DNA of 64,000 nt from Emticicia sp. C21. GTDB taxonomy: Bacteria > Bacteroidota > Bacteroidia > Cytophagales > Spirosomataceae. The notes beneath the pieces are model-generated. The model saw only the letters and a list, made by a program, of their open reading frames with translations, was not told the DNA's origin and did no database searches. A program made the translations under genes and the position numbers. The stretch lies in assembly GCF_003418935.1 (NCBI RefSeq), contig NZ_QVMT01000001.1, forward strand, positions 412,063 to 476,062, given 5' to 3'. The first letter of the stretch is position 1; each line of letters starts with the position of its first letter. Below, piece by piece: positions 1 through 8,710 of this stretch.

Positions 1-1
1 C

Positions 2-811
2 GCTTCTACTAACTGGAAAACACAGGATATTGGTTACCGTATTCTCTGGAAGAGTTATCATTTTAACCAAAAAGAATTGTTTGAAGGTAACCAGATGATT
101 AATGTTCTGGAAACGCCTCTGAAAAACAGAAAGATAAAATTTCGCTTTGTTGCCGCTGACGAAAAGAAAGCTGATACTACTGCTATAAGGTTGCGATTGC
201 CTACCAGTAAACTGGCTTTGCAAAGCCAGGCTATTGCTGCAGTAAACGCAGGTTTCTTTGATACGAAAAATGGCGGTGCAGTTGACTTCCTAAAAATTGA
301 TGGCAAGGTAACGGATTCTACCCGTGTAGTAAATGTACCAAGATTGCCTACTCATGCTATTTCGGCAGTGACCATTCATAAAAATAAAGTAAAGATTATT
401 AAAGGTGAACATAGAAGTGGTTGGGAAAAGGAGTTGAAAGAAGATAATGTATTATTAACAGGTCCTTTGCTTTTACTTGATAACCAGAGACAGACTTTAG
501 AGAAAAACGCTTTTAATGATAATCGTCATCCACGTACCTGTGCCTGTATCACTAACGATAAAAAGCTATTATTGGTTACCGTTGATGGTCGAAGCAGAGA
601 GTCTTATGGTATGAGTCTGCCTGAACTAACCACCCTTGCCAAAGCGCTGAACTGCAAAGATGCCATTAATTTTGATGGTGGTGGTTCAACCACTATGTAT
701 ATTCAGAACCAACCTGAGAATGGCGTTGTTAATTATCCATCAGACAATAAAATATTTGACCATGCCGGAGAGCGTTCAGTATGCAATATTTTTGTACTTT
801 TGAAAAAGTAA
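2..811 (+). CDS. Phosphodiester glycosidase family protein, 5' end outside window
   Basis: The reading frame is open from the first complete codon of the window, so the gene begins upstream; a TTG at 77 is not a convincing start because coding continues before it. The C-terminal part matches the phosphodiester glycosidase (NAGPA, DUF2233) family: an early segment with AAVNAGFFD, a middle GPLLL segment, and the family signature FDGGGSTTMYI near the end. Members cleave sugar phosphodiesters such as GlcNAc-1-phosphodiester linkages and are usually exported; the export signal would lie outside the window. The actual substrate is unknown. Family assignment is fairly sure, function only at family level. 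Confidence 0.8.
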   Translation, partial: ASTNWKTQDIGYRILWKSYHFNQKELFEGNQMINVLETPLKNRKIKFRFVAADEKKADTTAIRLRLPTSKLALQSQAIAAVNAGFFDTKNGGAVDFLKIDGKVTDSTRVVNVPRLPTHAISAVTIHKNKVKIIKGEHRSGWEKELKEDNVLLTGPLLLLDNQRQTLEKNAFNDNRHPRTCACITNDKKLLLVTVDGRSRESYGMSLPELTTLAKALNCKDAINFDGGGSTTMYIQNQPENGVVNYPSDNKIFDHAGERSVCNIFVLLKK

Positions 812-863
812 TGGCCTGAGCTGCGTTAATTTTTTTCGTTTAGATTATTATTCCCATTGTATT

Positions 864-2078
864 TTGAAGTCTGTCCAATATAAATATCGTCCTGAGTATC
901 TCACTATATCAGAACCCAACAAGTACAAAGCCGAGAATCTGCAATCGGAAGAAATGATTCTGAATTTAGGGCCTCAGCACCCCTCTACTCATGGTGTTTT
1001 GCGTCTGGAAGTGGTTACTGATGGTGAGATTGTAGTAGATGTGATTCCACACTTAGGGTATCTGCACCGCTGCTTTGAAAAACATGCCCAAAGCCTGCCC
1101 TTTAATCAGACTATCCCTTATGTCGATCGTATGGATTATCTGGGGGCTATGAACTCAGAGCATGCCTGGGTGATGGGAATAGAGAAAATGTTGGGTATTG
1201 ATAAAGAGATTCCAAAAAGAGTTGAATATATCCGTGTACTAGTAGCTGAGTTGAATCGCATTGCTTCACACTTTATAGCTATCGGTACTTATGCCCTTGA
1301 TATTGGTGCTTATACCCCATTTCTATGGCTTTTCCGCGATCGTGAGCATATTATGCGTTTGCTGGAATGGACAACCGGAGCGCGTATGTTATATAATTAT
1401 ATCTGGGTTGGTGGGTTGTTTTATGATTTACCAGTAGGTTTTGAAGAGCGTTGTCAATCATTAATTGAATATCTGAAACCTAAATTGGTTGAATTACAGC
1501 AACTGGTAATTGAAAACCATATTTTCATTAACCGTACTGCCAATGTTGCCGTGCTTCCGCTACCCGTTGCTATTAACTATGGATGCACCGGACCTGTGCT
1601 GCGAGGCTCTGGCTTACGCTGGGATTTACGCAAAGTTGATGGGTATTCGGTATATCCTGAGATTGATTTTGATATACCAATCGGCAAAGGTGAAGCAGGT
1701 AAAGTAGGAGATTGCTGGGACAGAAATAATGTGCGTGTATTAGAATGCTTTGAGTCTATCCGAATTATTGAGCAGTGCTTAGAAAAACTGAATAAAGAAC
1801 ACAAACGTACTAAAGAATTTGACCCACAGGCTGTGGTGCCAAAAAAAATACGTCCGCCAAAGATGGATTTTTATACCCGTGCCGAGAGTACAAAGGGGGA
1901 GTTGGGTTTCTTTTTCCGAACTGATGGACGTTCGGACGTACCTGTGCGTGTAAAAGCCCGCGCCTGTTCGTTTAATAATCTATCGGTTTTACCTGAAATT
2001 GCCCGAGGAGGTATGATTGCTGACTTAATAGCCGCTATCGGTTCTATTGATATTGTTATGGGAGAAGTTGACCGCTAA
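864..2078 (+). CDS. nuoD: NADH-quinone oxidoreductase subunit D
   Basis: This is the 49-kDa type subunit of respiratory complex I, which forms part of the quinone-binding site in the peripheral arm. The 404-residue protein has the hallmark LGPQHPSTHGVLRL near residue 35, then RLEWTTGARM-type helix sequence and the C-terminal GSIDIVMGEVDR that closes nearly all NuoD proteins. The start taken is TTG at 864; the frame stays open further upstream, so the exact start is uncertain, but the family core begins about 30 residues in. It stands alone here, with no other nuo gene beside it; nuoL lies about 60 kb away. Its 3' end overlaps the tail of the convergent lycopene cyclase gene by 23 bases. Confidence 0.95.
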   Translation: MKSVQYKYRPEYLTISEPNKYKAENLQSEEMILNLGPQHPSTHGVLRLEVVTDGEIVVDVIPHLGYLHRCFEKHAQSLPFNQTIPYVDRMDYLGAMNSEHAWVMGIEKMLGIDKEIPKRVEYIRVLVAELNRIASHFIAIGTYALDIGAYTPFLWLFRDREHIMRLLEWTTGARMLYNYIWVGGLFYDLPVGFEERCQSLIEYLKPKLVELQQLVIENHIFINRTANVAVLPLPVAINYGCTGPVLRGSGLRWDLRKVDGYSVYPEIDFDIPIGKGEAGKVGDCWDRNNVRVLECFESIRIIEQCLEKLNKEHKRTKEFDPQAVVPKKIRPPKMDFYTRAESTKGELGFFFRTDGRSDVPVRVKARACSFNNLSVLPEIARGGMIADLIAAIGSIDIVMGEVDR

Positions 2079-3240
2079 GACTAGCTTTTATTTTTCTTAT
2101 TATTACTGCCCCTACTGCTGCCAGAAATTTGGTTTTTGGAACGGTATTCATCAATTTGAGTTCTTCCCAAATATTGGTGTCGCCATCCAGAAAAGCGAAA
2201 ACTCTTGCAGGTGGATTTTTACGATATAGGGTGGCAAAAATATCTGCCGCAGTATGGCGTTTTTGTTCGAGTACATTTAATAGAACACTGGCATAAAATC
2301 TAAAGCGTCCGTTAAACCAATTTTCTTTGGTTTTTGGTGATCCAGTTTTTTCTAAGGAGTCTACTAAACTTTTTAACTTACGTTGTGTATTCTGAAAGGT
2401 GTAACCTGTAGCTGCATTTGTATAACCACCAGACGTGCCGATTCTTATTACGTGCTCACTTGGAAATTCTTGCGTTGCTACATCGCTCATGGGTATTATG
2501 CCAAATTCTTTTTCTATGGTTTTGTAGTTTGTTAGCTGTAATTGTTCTGCAATGTATTTCTTCAACTCAGTATCATATTCTTCTTTAGGCAATAGCGTTT
2601 CACTGAAAAGTGTGTATTCTATTAATGCTGTATGTTCATCTAAAGGCAGGATATAAATAAACCGACAATCACCTTTTTGCTCAATATTGAAGTTCATCAT
2701 AACAGGCAAAGAAGGATTAAAGCAAGGTTTTTCAGTATGAATTACGTAGCCTTTAAAGTGTTGCAGTAAGTTATGATTGTGTTTGAGGGTAAGGTTTAAT
2801 TGATAGGTACTATCAAAAACGTATCTTCCTTTGAATTTCAGTCCACTTTGCATTTCTACTATTGCGCCTTCTTTATCCTCATTTATTCTTTCAGTTAAAT
2901 CTTTTAGCCATTCTACTCCTTGATACTTTTTCAGTTCGTTAATCACAAAATTATAAAAGTCAATTCCTCTCAATAATTTATACTGATAGCCTCCCATATC
3001 CAAGTTTTGCGAGTTGCCTTCAACATCAATTAATTGAACTGCATCCCATTTACGAAAGAGAATATCTTCAAAGGGGTTGGGTGTTTTCTCCCAGAAAGCC
3101 CAGGTTCGGTCGTTGGTGTTTTTCTCTTTAGGTTCAATTATCAGTATAGACTTTTCATTCAGCCTACTTTTCTTTAAATAGTATGCTAAGGATAGTCCGG
3201 CCATACCGCCTCCGCAGATAATGTAGTCGTAATGTTTCAT
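2056..3240 (-). CDS. crtY: Lycopene cyclase (FAD/NAD-binding carotenoid cyclase)
   Basis: A 394-residue flavoprotein of the CrtY/CrtL lycopene cyclase family, expected to close the ends of lycopene to give beta-carotene-type rings. It opens with a dinucleotide-binding motif (DYIICGGGMAGLSLAYYL), followed by the family motif NDRTWAFWE near residue 52 and the later IRIGTSGGYTNAATGYTF segment typical of lycopene cyclases. The ATG at 3240 is chosen because it places the FAD motif at residues 4-20; an upstream in-frame start would add only six residues. It follows lipA on the same strand after a terminator-like hairpin. No other carotenoid gene is nearby, so it is an isolated pathway gene. The family is clear; ring type (beta or other) cannot be told. 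Confidence 0.85.
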   Translation of the reverse strand: MKHYDYIICGGGMAGLSLAYYLKKSRLNEKSILIIEPKEKNTNDRTWAFWEKTPNPFEDILFRKWDAVQLIDVEGNSQNLDMGGYQYKLLRGIDFYNFVINELKKYQGVEWLKDLTERINEDKEGAIVEMQSGLKFKGRYVFDSTYQLNLTLKHNHNLLQHFKGYVIHTEKPCFNPSLPVMMNFNIEQKGDCRFIYILPLDEHTALIEYTLFSETLLPKEEYDTELKKYIAEQLQLTNYKTIEKEFGIIPMSDVATQEFPSEHVIRIGTSGGYTNAATGYTFQNTQRKLKSLVDSLEKTGSPKTKENWFNGRFRFYASVLLNVLEQKRHTAADIFATLYRKNPPARVFAFLDGDTNIWEELKLMNTVPKTKFLAAVGAVIIRKIKASLSGQLLP

Positions 3241-3248
3241 TAAACAAA

Positions 3249-3272
3249 AACCCCACAATTGCTTGTGAGGTT
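3249..3272 (-). terminator. Hairpin with U-run between lipA and crtY
   Basis: On the minus strand AACCTCACAA and TTGTGGGGTT pair over 10 bp (one U-G) around a 4-base loop, followed by TTTTTG. It lies just after lipA and ends about 8 bases before the crtY ATG. It should stop lipA transcription or attenuate read-through into crtY. Confidence 0.65.
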
Positions 3273-3294
3273 TATATTTTGATGTAATTAATCT

Positions 3295-4170
3295 CTAAAC
3301 ATGAACATGTCTTTCGGCATGGTAACTTGAACGAACCAATGGCCCTGACTCTACATACTTCAAGCCTCTTCTTAAACCTTCTTCTTTATACATGGCAAAG
3401 GTATCTGGGTGTATAAACTCTATTACCTCGTGGTGCATTTTTGTTGGTTGCAGATATTGACCTAAAGTCAGAATATCTAGACCGTTTTCTGCTAAATCAT
3501 CCATAGCTTTGAATACCTCGTCTTTGGTTTCTCCCAAACCTAACATAATACCTGATTTAGTACGTTTACCATACTCTTTGGTTCTACGGGTTTGCTCTAA
3601 ACTACGTGCATATTTGGCTTGAGGACGCACATTGCGGTATAAACGCTCAACGGTCTCCATATTATGCGAAACAACCTCTTGTCCGCCAGAAATCATTCGA
3701 TAAAGTGCTTCCCAGTTACTTTTTGTATCCGGAATCAAGGTTTCAATAGTCGTCTGTGGAGATTGTGTCTTTACAGCTCTTACCGTCTGATACCAGACTT
3801 CAGCACCCTTATCTTTTAATTCATCACGATTTACTGAGGTAATTACGGCATGTTTAACTTGCATTAGCTGAATAGCTTCTGCCACACGGCGAGGTTCATC
3901 TGTGTCATATTCATTCGGGCGACCAGTAGCAACTGCGCAGAATGTACAACTACGTGTACAAACATTACCTAAAATCATAAAAGTAGCCGTACCCTCTCCC
4001 CAGCATTCGCCCATATTCGGGCAATTACCTGACTGGCAGATGGTGTGCAGCTTATGCTCATCAACTAAACTACGTACTTTTTTGAAATTTTCGCCAATAG
4101 GTAGCTTTACCCTCAACCAGTCCGGGCGGCGAGTTCGTTGTTCGGTACTTACAACGGGTGTGTCTATCAT
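3295..4170 (-). CDS. lipA: Lipoyl synthase
   Basis: Radical SAM enzyme that inserts two sulfur atoms into protein-bound octanoyl groups to make lipoate for pyruvate and 2-oxoglutarate dehydrogenases. The 291-residue length is normal. Both iron-sulfur cluster sets are visible: the auxiliary cluster cysteines 45, 50 and 56 ([12 protein letters not shown]) and the radical SAM cysteines 71, 75 and 78 (CTRSCTFC). Later, [10 protein letters not shown] and the C-terminal [10 protein letters not shown] match the family. The ATG at 4170 gives the expected N terminus. It is followed on the same strand by crtY, separated by a hairpin terminator. Confidence 0.97.
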   Translation of the reverse strand: MIDTPVVSTEQRTRRPDWLRVKLPIGENFKKVRSLVDEHKLHTICQSGNCPNMGECWGEGTATFMILGNVCTRSCTFCAVATGRPNEYDTDEPRRVAEAIQLMQVKHAVITSVNRDELKDKGAEVWYQTVRAVKTQSPQTTIETLIPDTKSNWEALYRMISGGQEVVSHNMETVERLYRNVRPQAKYARSLEQTRRTKEYGKRTKSGIMLGLGETKDEVFKAMDDLAENGLDILTLGQYLQPTKMHHEVIEFIHPDTFAMYKEEGLRRGLKYVESGPLVRSSYHAERHVHV

Positions 4171-4259
4171 GTTTTTAAAAACTAAAGTGGTGGGCTAAAG
4201 CCCTAAGGAGTTACAAAAGTATGAGTTTTTCATACTTTGTAAAAACAATTTCTCACAGA

Positions 4260-5153
4260 TTACGACTTAGCTTTCTTTTGTTTTTTATTGCCAAAATAGA
4301 TAGTCAGATAACCTGCACTATAGAAACGCGAATTGGTAGTCAATTGGTTCGACATAATCTCAGGAGTTTTGCTGAAGAGCTCGGTAGTAATACCAATCTC
4401 AAAGCCTGTCAGATTATTTCCAAAAGTATTCATGTCGATATTTGCAGCTAATTTTACATGCACACCGGGGATCACTTTCATTCCAGAAAAGAAATCCTGC
4501 CAGATACCTGCTGAGCCCTGAATGCGATTGATTTCCTTATGAATATTCGGGTCAAACTGTACTACGTCTACAGCCCCCCGTCCGTTACGGTCATATTTGA
4601 TATAATACGGTTTTTGAATTCCTAAAGATGGCCCTGCAGCCGCTATCACACTAATCCCGATGCCATCATCTCCATTTTTCTTAAAAAATACTACTTCTCT
4701 CCCATACTCGGGACGAAGTGAGAAGAAATAATTTCTTTTTCCGTAAATATAACGATTGGCAATACTAGTAGGCTCTGATTTCTCTTTTGGGTTCTTGATA
4801 TTTACTGCTTCAAATGCGATATACTGATGAACAGGATTCCATTTATACGTGCCAATAGCCTTAGAGTGACGCACAACCAAACCACCCAACAAACCAGAAT
4901 TAGTATTGGTGGTTAATCCATAAGCAAACATCTTGTAATCTTCCTTTTGTTTCTCTGTTTTCTTAGAGCTAGTCTGATTCGCCGGATTGGTCGGAGCAGG
5001 AGCTCTGGAAGATTTTCTTTGTGCAAAACTACTCGTAACTACAAGCAAAAGCACCATACTGAGTATACCTATTTTCACGGGCGAAATATTTATAGTCCTC
5101 CTATTACCGATATGAATAGCTAAAGATAGATTTTTTTTTATAAATAGCAACAT
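4260..5153 (-). CDS. Secreted or outer-membrane protein of unknown function
   Basis: No named family is recognised. The protein has a hydrophobic export segment (ILSMVLLLVVTSSFAQ) followed by a low-complexity stretch rich in Ser, Pro, Thr and Lys, then about 230 residues with alternating strands and many aromatic residues (for example RNYFFSLRPEYGREVVFF), ending YLTIYFG. This resembles a Bacteroidota outer-membrane barrel. From the ATG at 5153 the signal peptide would have an unusually long leader; a GTG at 5078 would give a standard 20-residue signal peptide (MKIGILSMVLLL...) and may be the true start. It is divergent from the OsmC gene. Confidence 0.65.
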   Translation of the reverse strand: MLLFIKKNLSLAIHIGNRRTINISPVKIGILSMVLLLVVTSSFAQRKSSRAPAPTNPANQTSSKKTEKQKEDYKMFAYGLTTNTNSGLLGGLVVRHSKAIGTYKWNPVHQYIAFEAVNIKNPKEKSEPTSIANRYIYGKRNYFFSLRPEYGREVVFFKKNGDDGIGISVIAAAGPSLGIQKPYYIKYDRNGRGAVDVVQFDPNIHKEINRIQGSAGIWQDFFSGMKVIPGVHVKLAANIDMNTFGNNLTGFEIGITTELFSKTPEIMSNQLTTNSRFYSAGYLTIYFGNKKQKKAKS

Positions 5154-5189
5154 TAAAAATAATTAAATTGTTAGGCAAATGCTAATTTT

Positions 5190-5220
5190 TTTGGAAATAC
5201 TTATTTTCAACGTATTTTTG
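5190..5220 (+). promoter_or_regulatory. Bacteroidota-type promoter of the osmC-like gene
   Basis: TTTG at 5190-5193, a 19-base spacer, then TATTTTTG at 5213-5220, matching the Bacteroidota consensus TTTG-N19-TAnnTTTG exactly. The ATG of the OsmC-family gene follows about 50 bases later. Confidence 0.7.
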
Positions 5221-5269
5221 AGAGGTATTATTCAACATAATAGGATAATTTCTTTAAAATTTAATAAAA

Positions 5270-5698
5270 ATGCCTACTTCAAAAATCATCTACCTTGGCG
5301 AGCTTCGCACGCAAGCTACTCATTCACAATCTGGTACAGAAATTATTACCGATGCCCCTACTGATAATCATGGCAAAGGTGAGGCTTTCTCTCCTACAGA
5401 CCTTGCTGCAACCTCATTAGGAAGCTGTGCTATAACTGTAATGGGCATTGCTGCACGTAGAGACGAAATCGATTTTGCAGGTTCAGAGATAGAAGTAACC
5501 AAAGTGATGTCGGCAGAATTACCTCGCAGAATCGTAAAAATAGAAGTAAATTTTACGATGCAAACTCCTGAAGAACTGAATGAAGAAGTAAAGCAAAAGT
5601 ATATACGTATTGCACATACCTGCCCGGTAGCTTTGAGCTTACACCCGGATGTAGTGCAGGTTTTCAATTTCAAATGGCATGTGGTCCAATCGGCTTAA
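5270..5698 (+). CDS. OsmC family protein
   Basis: A 142-residue OsmC/Ohr-fold protein. These proteins use two cysteines to reduce organic hydroperoxides, although subfamilies differ in substrate. The first conserved cysteine sits in the helix LAATSLGSCAITVMGI (about residue 52) and the second in IAHTCPVALSLHPDV near residue 120, matching the usual arrangement. A textbook promoter lies upstream and a strong hairpin terminator downstream, so it is probably transcribed alone. It converges on ytxJ, another thiol-redox gene. A second OsmC-family gene lies near 59 kb. Confidence 0.88.
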   Translation: MPTSKIIYLGELRTQATHSQSGTEIITDAPTDNHGKGEAFSPTDLAATSLGSCAITVMGIAARRDEIDFAGSEIEVTKVMSAELPRRIVKIEVNFTMQTPEELNEEVKQKYIRIAHTCPVALSLHPDVVQVFNFKWHVVQSA

Positions 5699-5704
5699 CA
5701 TAAA

Positions 5705-5732
5705 AAGAGGGAAGTTGGCAGACTTCCCTCTT
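5705..5732. terminator. Bidirectional terminator between osmC-like gene and ytxJ
   Basis: Perfect 11-bp stem AAGAGGGAAGT / ACTTCCCTCTT with a 6-base loop between two convergent genes. Confidence 0.8.
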
Positions 5733-5738
5733 CGTTTA

Positions 5739-6077
5739 TCAAGCCACCTGGCTTACAATCTCATCAAATCTGATTTCAAAATGCGAAGCATCGTAGGTGC
5801 ATTCTCCATTCTGAATTAATAGTACCTGCGGCGACTCATGCTCTACGTTAAAGTCTTTTGCAATTTTATTAGAAATATTTCTGAATCTTATCAAATCTAA
5901 ATAAAACGGTTCGATATTCTTTGCCTTATCTGCATCCCAGGCTCTCTCTATCCTACTTAAAGATGTTGCACTGATAGAACAACTGGTGCTATGTTTAAAC
6001 ACTAAAACGGGGCGTTCAAAAGATTTTTGTTTGATTTCTTCTATTTGTAATTCGTCGTTGATGGTATTCCAATTCAT
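5739..6077 (-). CDS. ytxJ: Bacillithiol system redox-active protein YtxJ
   Basis: A 112-residue monothiol bacilliredoxin-like protein with a thioredoxin-type fold. The motif FKHSTSCSIS carries the active Cys at about residue 33, followed by a conserved LDLIRFRNISNKIA helix and a HESPQVLLI strand with the cis-proline typical of thioredoxin folds. The family acts in bacillithiol-dependent redox control, suggesting that this organism makes bacillithiol. It lies 81 bases downstream of the YhhN-like gene on the same strand and shares a terminator with the convergent osmC-like gene. Confidence 0.9.
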   Translation of the reverse strand: MNWNTINDELQIEEIKQKSFERPVLVFKHSTSCSISATSLSRIERAWDADKAKNIEPFYLDLIRFRNISNKIAKDFNVEHESPQVLLIQNGECTYDASHFEIRFDEIVSQVA

Positions 6078-6158
6078 TGTTAGTCTACTTTTAATCTATC
6101 TCCTAAACCAAAAGGAATACATAAAAGTTTCGATACCAATATTGATAACAAGCGTAAA

Positions 6159-6968
6159 CTAAGATAGGTAATTACGATAGATAATGCTTAGCTGATAGCG
6201 AAGATTAAGGATTCTCAGAGAAATCATCTTAACAATATGCGTATTTCTTAAGAATTTCAGGAATTTAGAAACAATTCCTACATAGTTTGGTACAGAAGAT
6301 TTATCATTCTGATTGATAGCAATGCTCCAGGTAATACAGAAATATGCCAATGCATTGGTAATGTCCATTAATGAGTGAACAAGCGGATTCTGATTGATAA
6401 AATGGAATTCGCTATAGAAGACGTCTTTTATCAGAATAAGGGTTACGCCTGTAAATCCAATCCAATAGCTCTTTCTAGTAACCGGGCGGAAATAGCCTAA
6501 TACTACCAATACGAATAACTCGAAAGCATATAGTACTGTAATTAAGAAGACTGTATCCGGGATAACTTTTAGTAAAACGAAGCCAAAGAAGAAGAAAACG
6601 AATCCGGCAGGAATAGCTAATTTAAGCAAATTTTTGCGCTCCAGGTTATATACGTGTGTTCCCTCTTTCTGAAAAATAATGATATAAACCAGATGCACTA
6701 TACACGCCAGAGTTATCTGTGTCAACTCACCGTTATTTTTATAATTCAGGTAAATAGAAATATCAGAGAACCCGCCTAAAATACAGGCAAAATACATCAG
6801 CTTGTCAACGCCGGTAGTTTCCCATTTACGGGCAAACCCATAATAGACGCCAATCATGGGCATCAACATTGTTGTACCCACAAGCAGAGCTATGCGATGC
6901 TCATTTAAGAACGCATAGATATTGAATATTACTAATATTCCTAATAATATAGTAATAACCCTTTGCAT
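6159..6968 (-). CDS. YhhN-like multi-pass membrane protein
   Basis: A 269-residue integral membrane protein with about eight hydrophobic helices, short loops and a basic C-terminal tail of about 50 residues. Helix spacing and the acidic residues within membrane segments (GGFSDISIYL, GVTLILIKDVFYSEF) resemble the YhhN/TMEM86 family, some of which are lysoplasmalogenases. It is more distant from the two tandem YhhN-like genes near 60 kb than those are from each other, yet shares their layout. Located upstream of ytxJ on the same strand. Catalytic activity is not demonstrated by the sequence. Confidence 0.6.
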   Translation of the reverse strand: MQRVITILLGILVIFNIYAFLNEHRIALLVGTTMLMPMIGVYYGFARKWETTGVDKLMYFACILGGFSDISIYLNYKNNGELTQITLACIVHLVYIIIFQKEGTHVYNLERKNLLKLAIPAGFVFFFFGFVLLKVIPDTVFLITVLYAFELFVLVVLGYFRPVTRKSYWIGFTGVTLILIKDVFYSEFHFINQNPLVHSLMDITNALAYFCITWSIAINQNDKSSVPNYVGIVSKFLKFLRNTHIVKMISLRILNLRYQLSIIYRNYLS

Positions 6969-7369
6969 GAGTTAGAATAACAATTATATAAGGTTTGGAC
7001 AATAAAAAACACCGCTATTAACAAGTCCTGATTCTCCTGACAATGATAAGATTTAAAACTTGAATATCAAATAATAAGGGAGGTTTTAATCCGGACGTTT
7101 TTAATAGAATGCTTCATGGCTTATATTCTATCAAAACGCGTGCTAAATATATAGCATTAAATTTATTTTTTTCAAAAATATTTAAAAAACTTTTTAAGCG
7201 GATGTTCAAAAGTCTTTTTTTTCGCCCACTTATCCATTATTTTACTCCATTTATCGGTTGCGAAAGGTTTTCCTAAATATTGGTACATTTTTTGACAATC
7301 TTTATATCCGAAAATAAGTCCCTATTTTCCAGGAAAATTAGCCATTACGATAACCTAAAAATCAATTTT
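6969..7369. other. Non-coding divergent intergenic region
   Basis: About 400 bases between the divergent YhhN-like and oxoamine-synthase-like genes. It is very AT-rich and contains small hairpins: ATAGAAT/ATTCTAT near 7105-7135 and TGCTA/TAGCA at about 7140-7156. TACATTTTTTG near 7283 could be a degenerate -7 box for the rightward gene. An in-frame upstream start at 7280 would extend that gene, but the extension is unlike the family. Nothing else is seen. Confidence 0.4.
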
Positions 7370-8644
7370 ATGAAAGATTTGCCAAAACAAATGTTGTATG
7401 TGAACGATGTTTTCAGCAATGCTCGAGACCTCGGACTCATTCAGGTAAAAGCGCAACAAGATGAGGAGTCAAGTCGTAAGATTTCAATAGATGGTAAGTC
7501 TTACATCAGCTTTATGTCTAACAATTATCTTGCTTTTGAGAATGACGAAAGAGTGAAAGAAGCAGCTATTGAAGGCATTAGAAAATACGGTATGCAAACT
7601 TCCATTTCAAGAATGTATATGTCGTTTGACCACTATCTTGAATTAGAAGACAAGCTGGAAAAGATTTTTGGCTTACCCACATTTCTTGCATCAAGCACCA
7701 CACTCGGGCACTTTGCCTATCTTCCCGTTATTATTGGCAGAAACGATGCCATCATCATGGATCAGTTTGTTCATGAAAGCGTTCAACTGGCAGTAAGCAC
7801 ATTAAAAGCCGATGGCTACCATGTTGAAATGGTAAAACATAGCCAGATGGACATGTTAGAGAGAAGAATTAAAATGTTGAGCGAAAAGTATGACAATATC
7901 TGGTACATGGCTGATAGTGTATACTCCATGCATGGAGACGCAGCTCCGATGAAAGACATCGAAACTTTACTGAATACTTACGATAAATTTAAAGCGTATA
8001 TAGATGATGCTCATGGTATGAGTTGGATTGGAGAGCATGGTAAAGGTTATGCCTTGCACCATATTCCACGCCATGAAAAAATGTATGTGATTACCTCTTT
8101 GAATAAAGGTTTTGGTGCATTTAGTTCAGCTTTGGTTTTCCCGAATAAGCTTACAAAACAGACAGTTTACAACTGTGGAGGTGCTTTAAGATTCTCTGCT
8201 CCTACTTTGCATGCTGGTATTACAGCAGCCTCTTGCATTGCAGATATTCACTTGTCAGACGAGATATACGAAAGACAAATGCGATTGAATGAGCTGATAA
8301 CTGTTTTCAAGCAAAAGTCTAAAGAGTTAGATTTACCGATCATCAATTATGCACATACCCCGCAATTCTTTTTAGGTTTGGGTAGTGTAGAATTATTGAT
8401 TCGTTTCTCACAATTCCTGATGAGTAAAGATTTCTTATTAAGTCCGTCAACTGTACCTGCTGTACCTGTAAAACACTCAGGCTTCCGAATTTCTTTAAGC
8501 CTTTATCAAACTGTGAATGATGTAAAGAACTTACTTGATTTATTAGCAGAATATATAGAGGTGCTAGAGAAAGAGGGCTCATTTAATAAAGAACAAGTGC
8601 TGAAAGGATTCAAAATGAGAGATAAACAACGCCATTTGGTTTAA
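7370..8644 (+). CDS. PLP-dependent alpha-oxoamine synthase-like aminotransferase
   Basis: A 424-residue fold-type I PLP enzyme related to 8-amino-7-oxononanoate synthase, 2-amino-3-ketobutyrate CoA ligase and serine palmitoyltransferase. Seen: FMSNNYLAF near residue 48, YIDDAHGMSW with the PLP-ring Asp and His around 213-215, and the Schiff-base lysine in ITSLNKGFGAFSSA (about K246). The lysine motif SLNKGFG differs from the usual (S/T)LSKAFG, so this is a divergent branch. The ATG at 7370 is preferred because the family N terminus (MKDLPKQMLYVNDVF) starts here. A hairpin terminator follows. It may act in sphingolipid-like or sulfonolipid synthesis, but the substrate cannot be read from the sequence. 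Confidence 0.82.
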   Translation: MKDLPKQMLYVNDVFSNARDLGLIQVKAQQDEESSRKISIDGKSYISFMSNNYLAFENDERVKEAAIEGIRKYGMQTSISRMYMSFDHYLELEDKLEKIFGLPTFLASSTTLGHFAYLPVIIGRNDAIIMDQFVHESVQLAVSTLKADGYHVEMVKHSQMDMLERRIKMLSEKYDNIWYMADSVYSMHGDAAPMKDIETLLNTYDKFKAYIDDAHGMSWIGEHGKGYALHHIPRHEKMYVITSLNKGFGAFSSALVFPNKLTKQTVYNCGGALRFSAPTLHAGITAASCIADIHLSDEIYERQMRLNELITVFKQKSKELDLPIINYAHTPQFFLGLGSVELLIRFSQFLMSKDFLLSPSTVPAVPVKHSGFRISLSLYQTVNDVKNLLDLLAEYIEVLEKEGSFNKEQVLKGFKMRDKQRHLV

Positions 8645-8674
8645 TATAGCTTCAATTAATCTAAAATAAACACG

Positions 8675-8706
8675 AACCTCTGTTGCCAAGGCGATGGAGG
8701 TTTTTA
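8675..8706 (+). terminator. Rho-independent terminator after the oxoamine-synthase-like gene
   Basis: AACCTC and GAGGTT with inner TTGCC/GGCGA pairing, followed by a T-run (TTTTTATTT). Confidence 0.65.
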
Positions 8707-8710
8707 TTTA

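Noticed and set aside
77-79. TTG at 77 as start of the phosphodiester glycosidase gene
   Set aside because: The frame is open and coding-like from position 2, so the gene starts outside the window.
2047-2229. Short plus-strand frame at the nuoD/crtY junction
   Set aside because: Lies opposite the end of crtY and has no family features; a shadow of the real genes.
7280-7369. Longer start for the oxoamine-synthase-like gene
   Set aside because: The 30 extra residues are unlike the family and fall in promoter-like AT-rich DNA.
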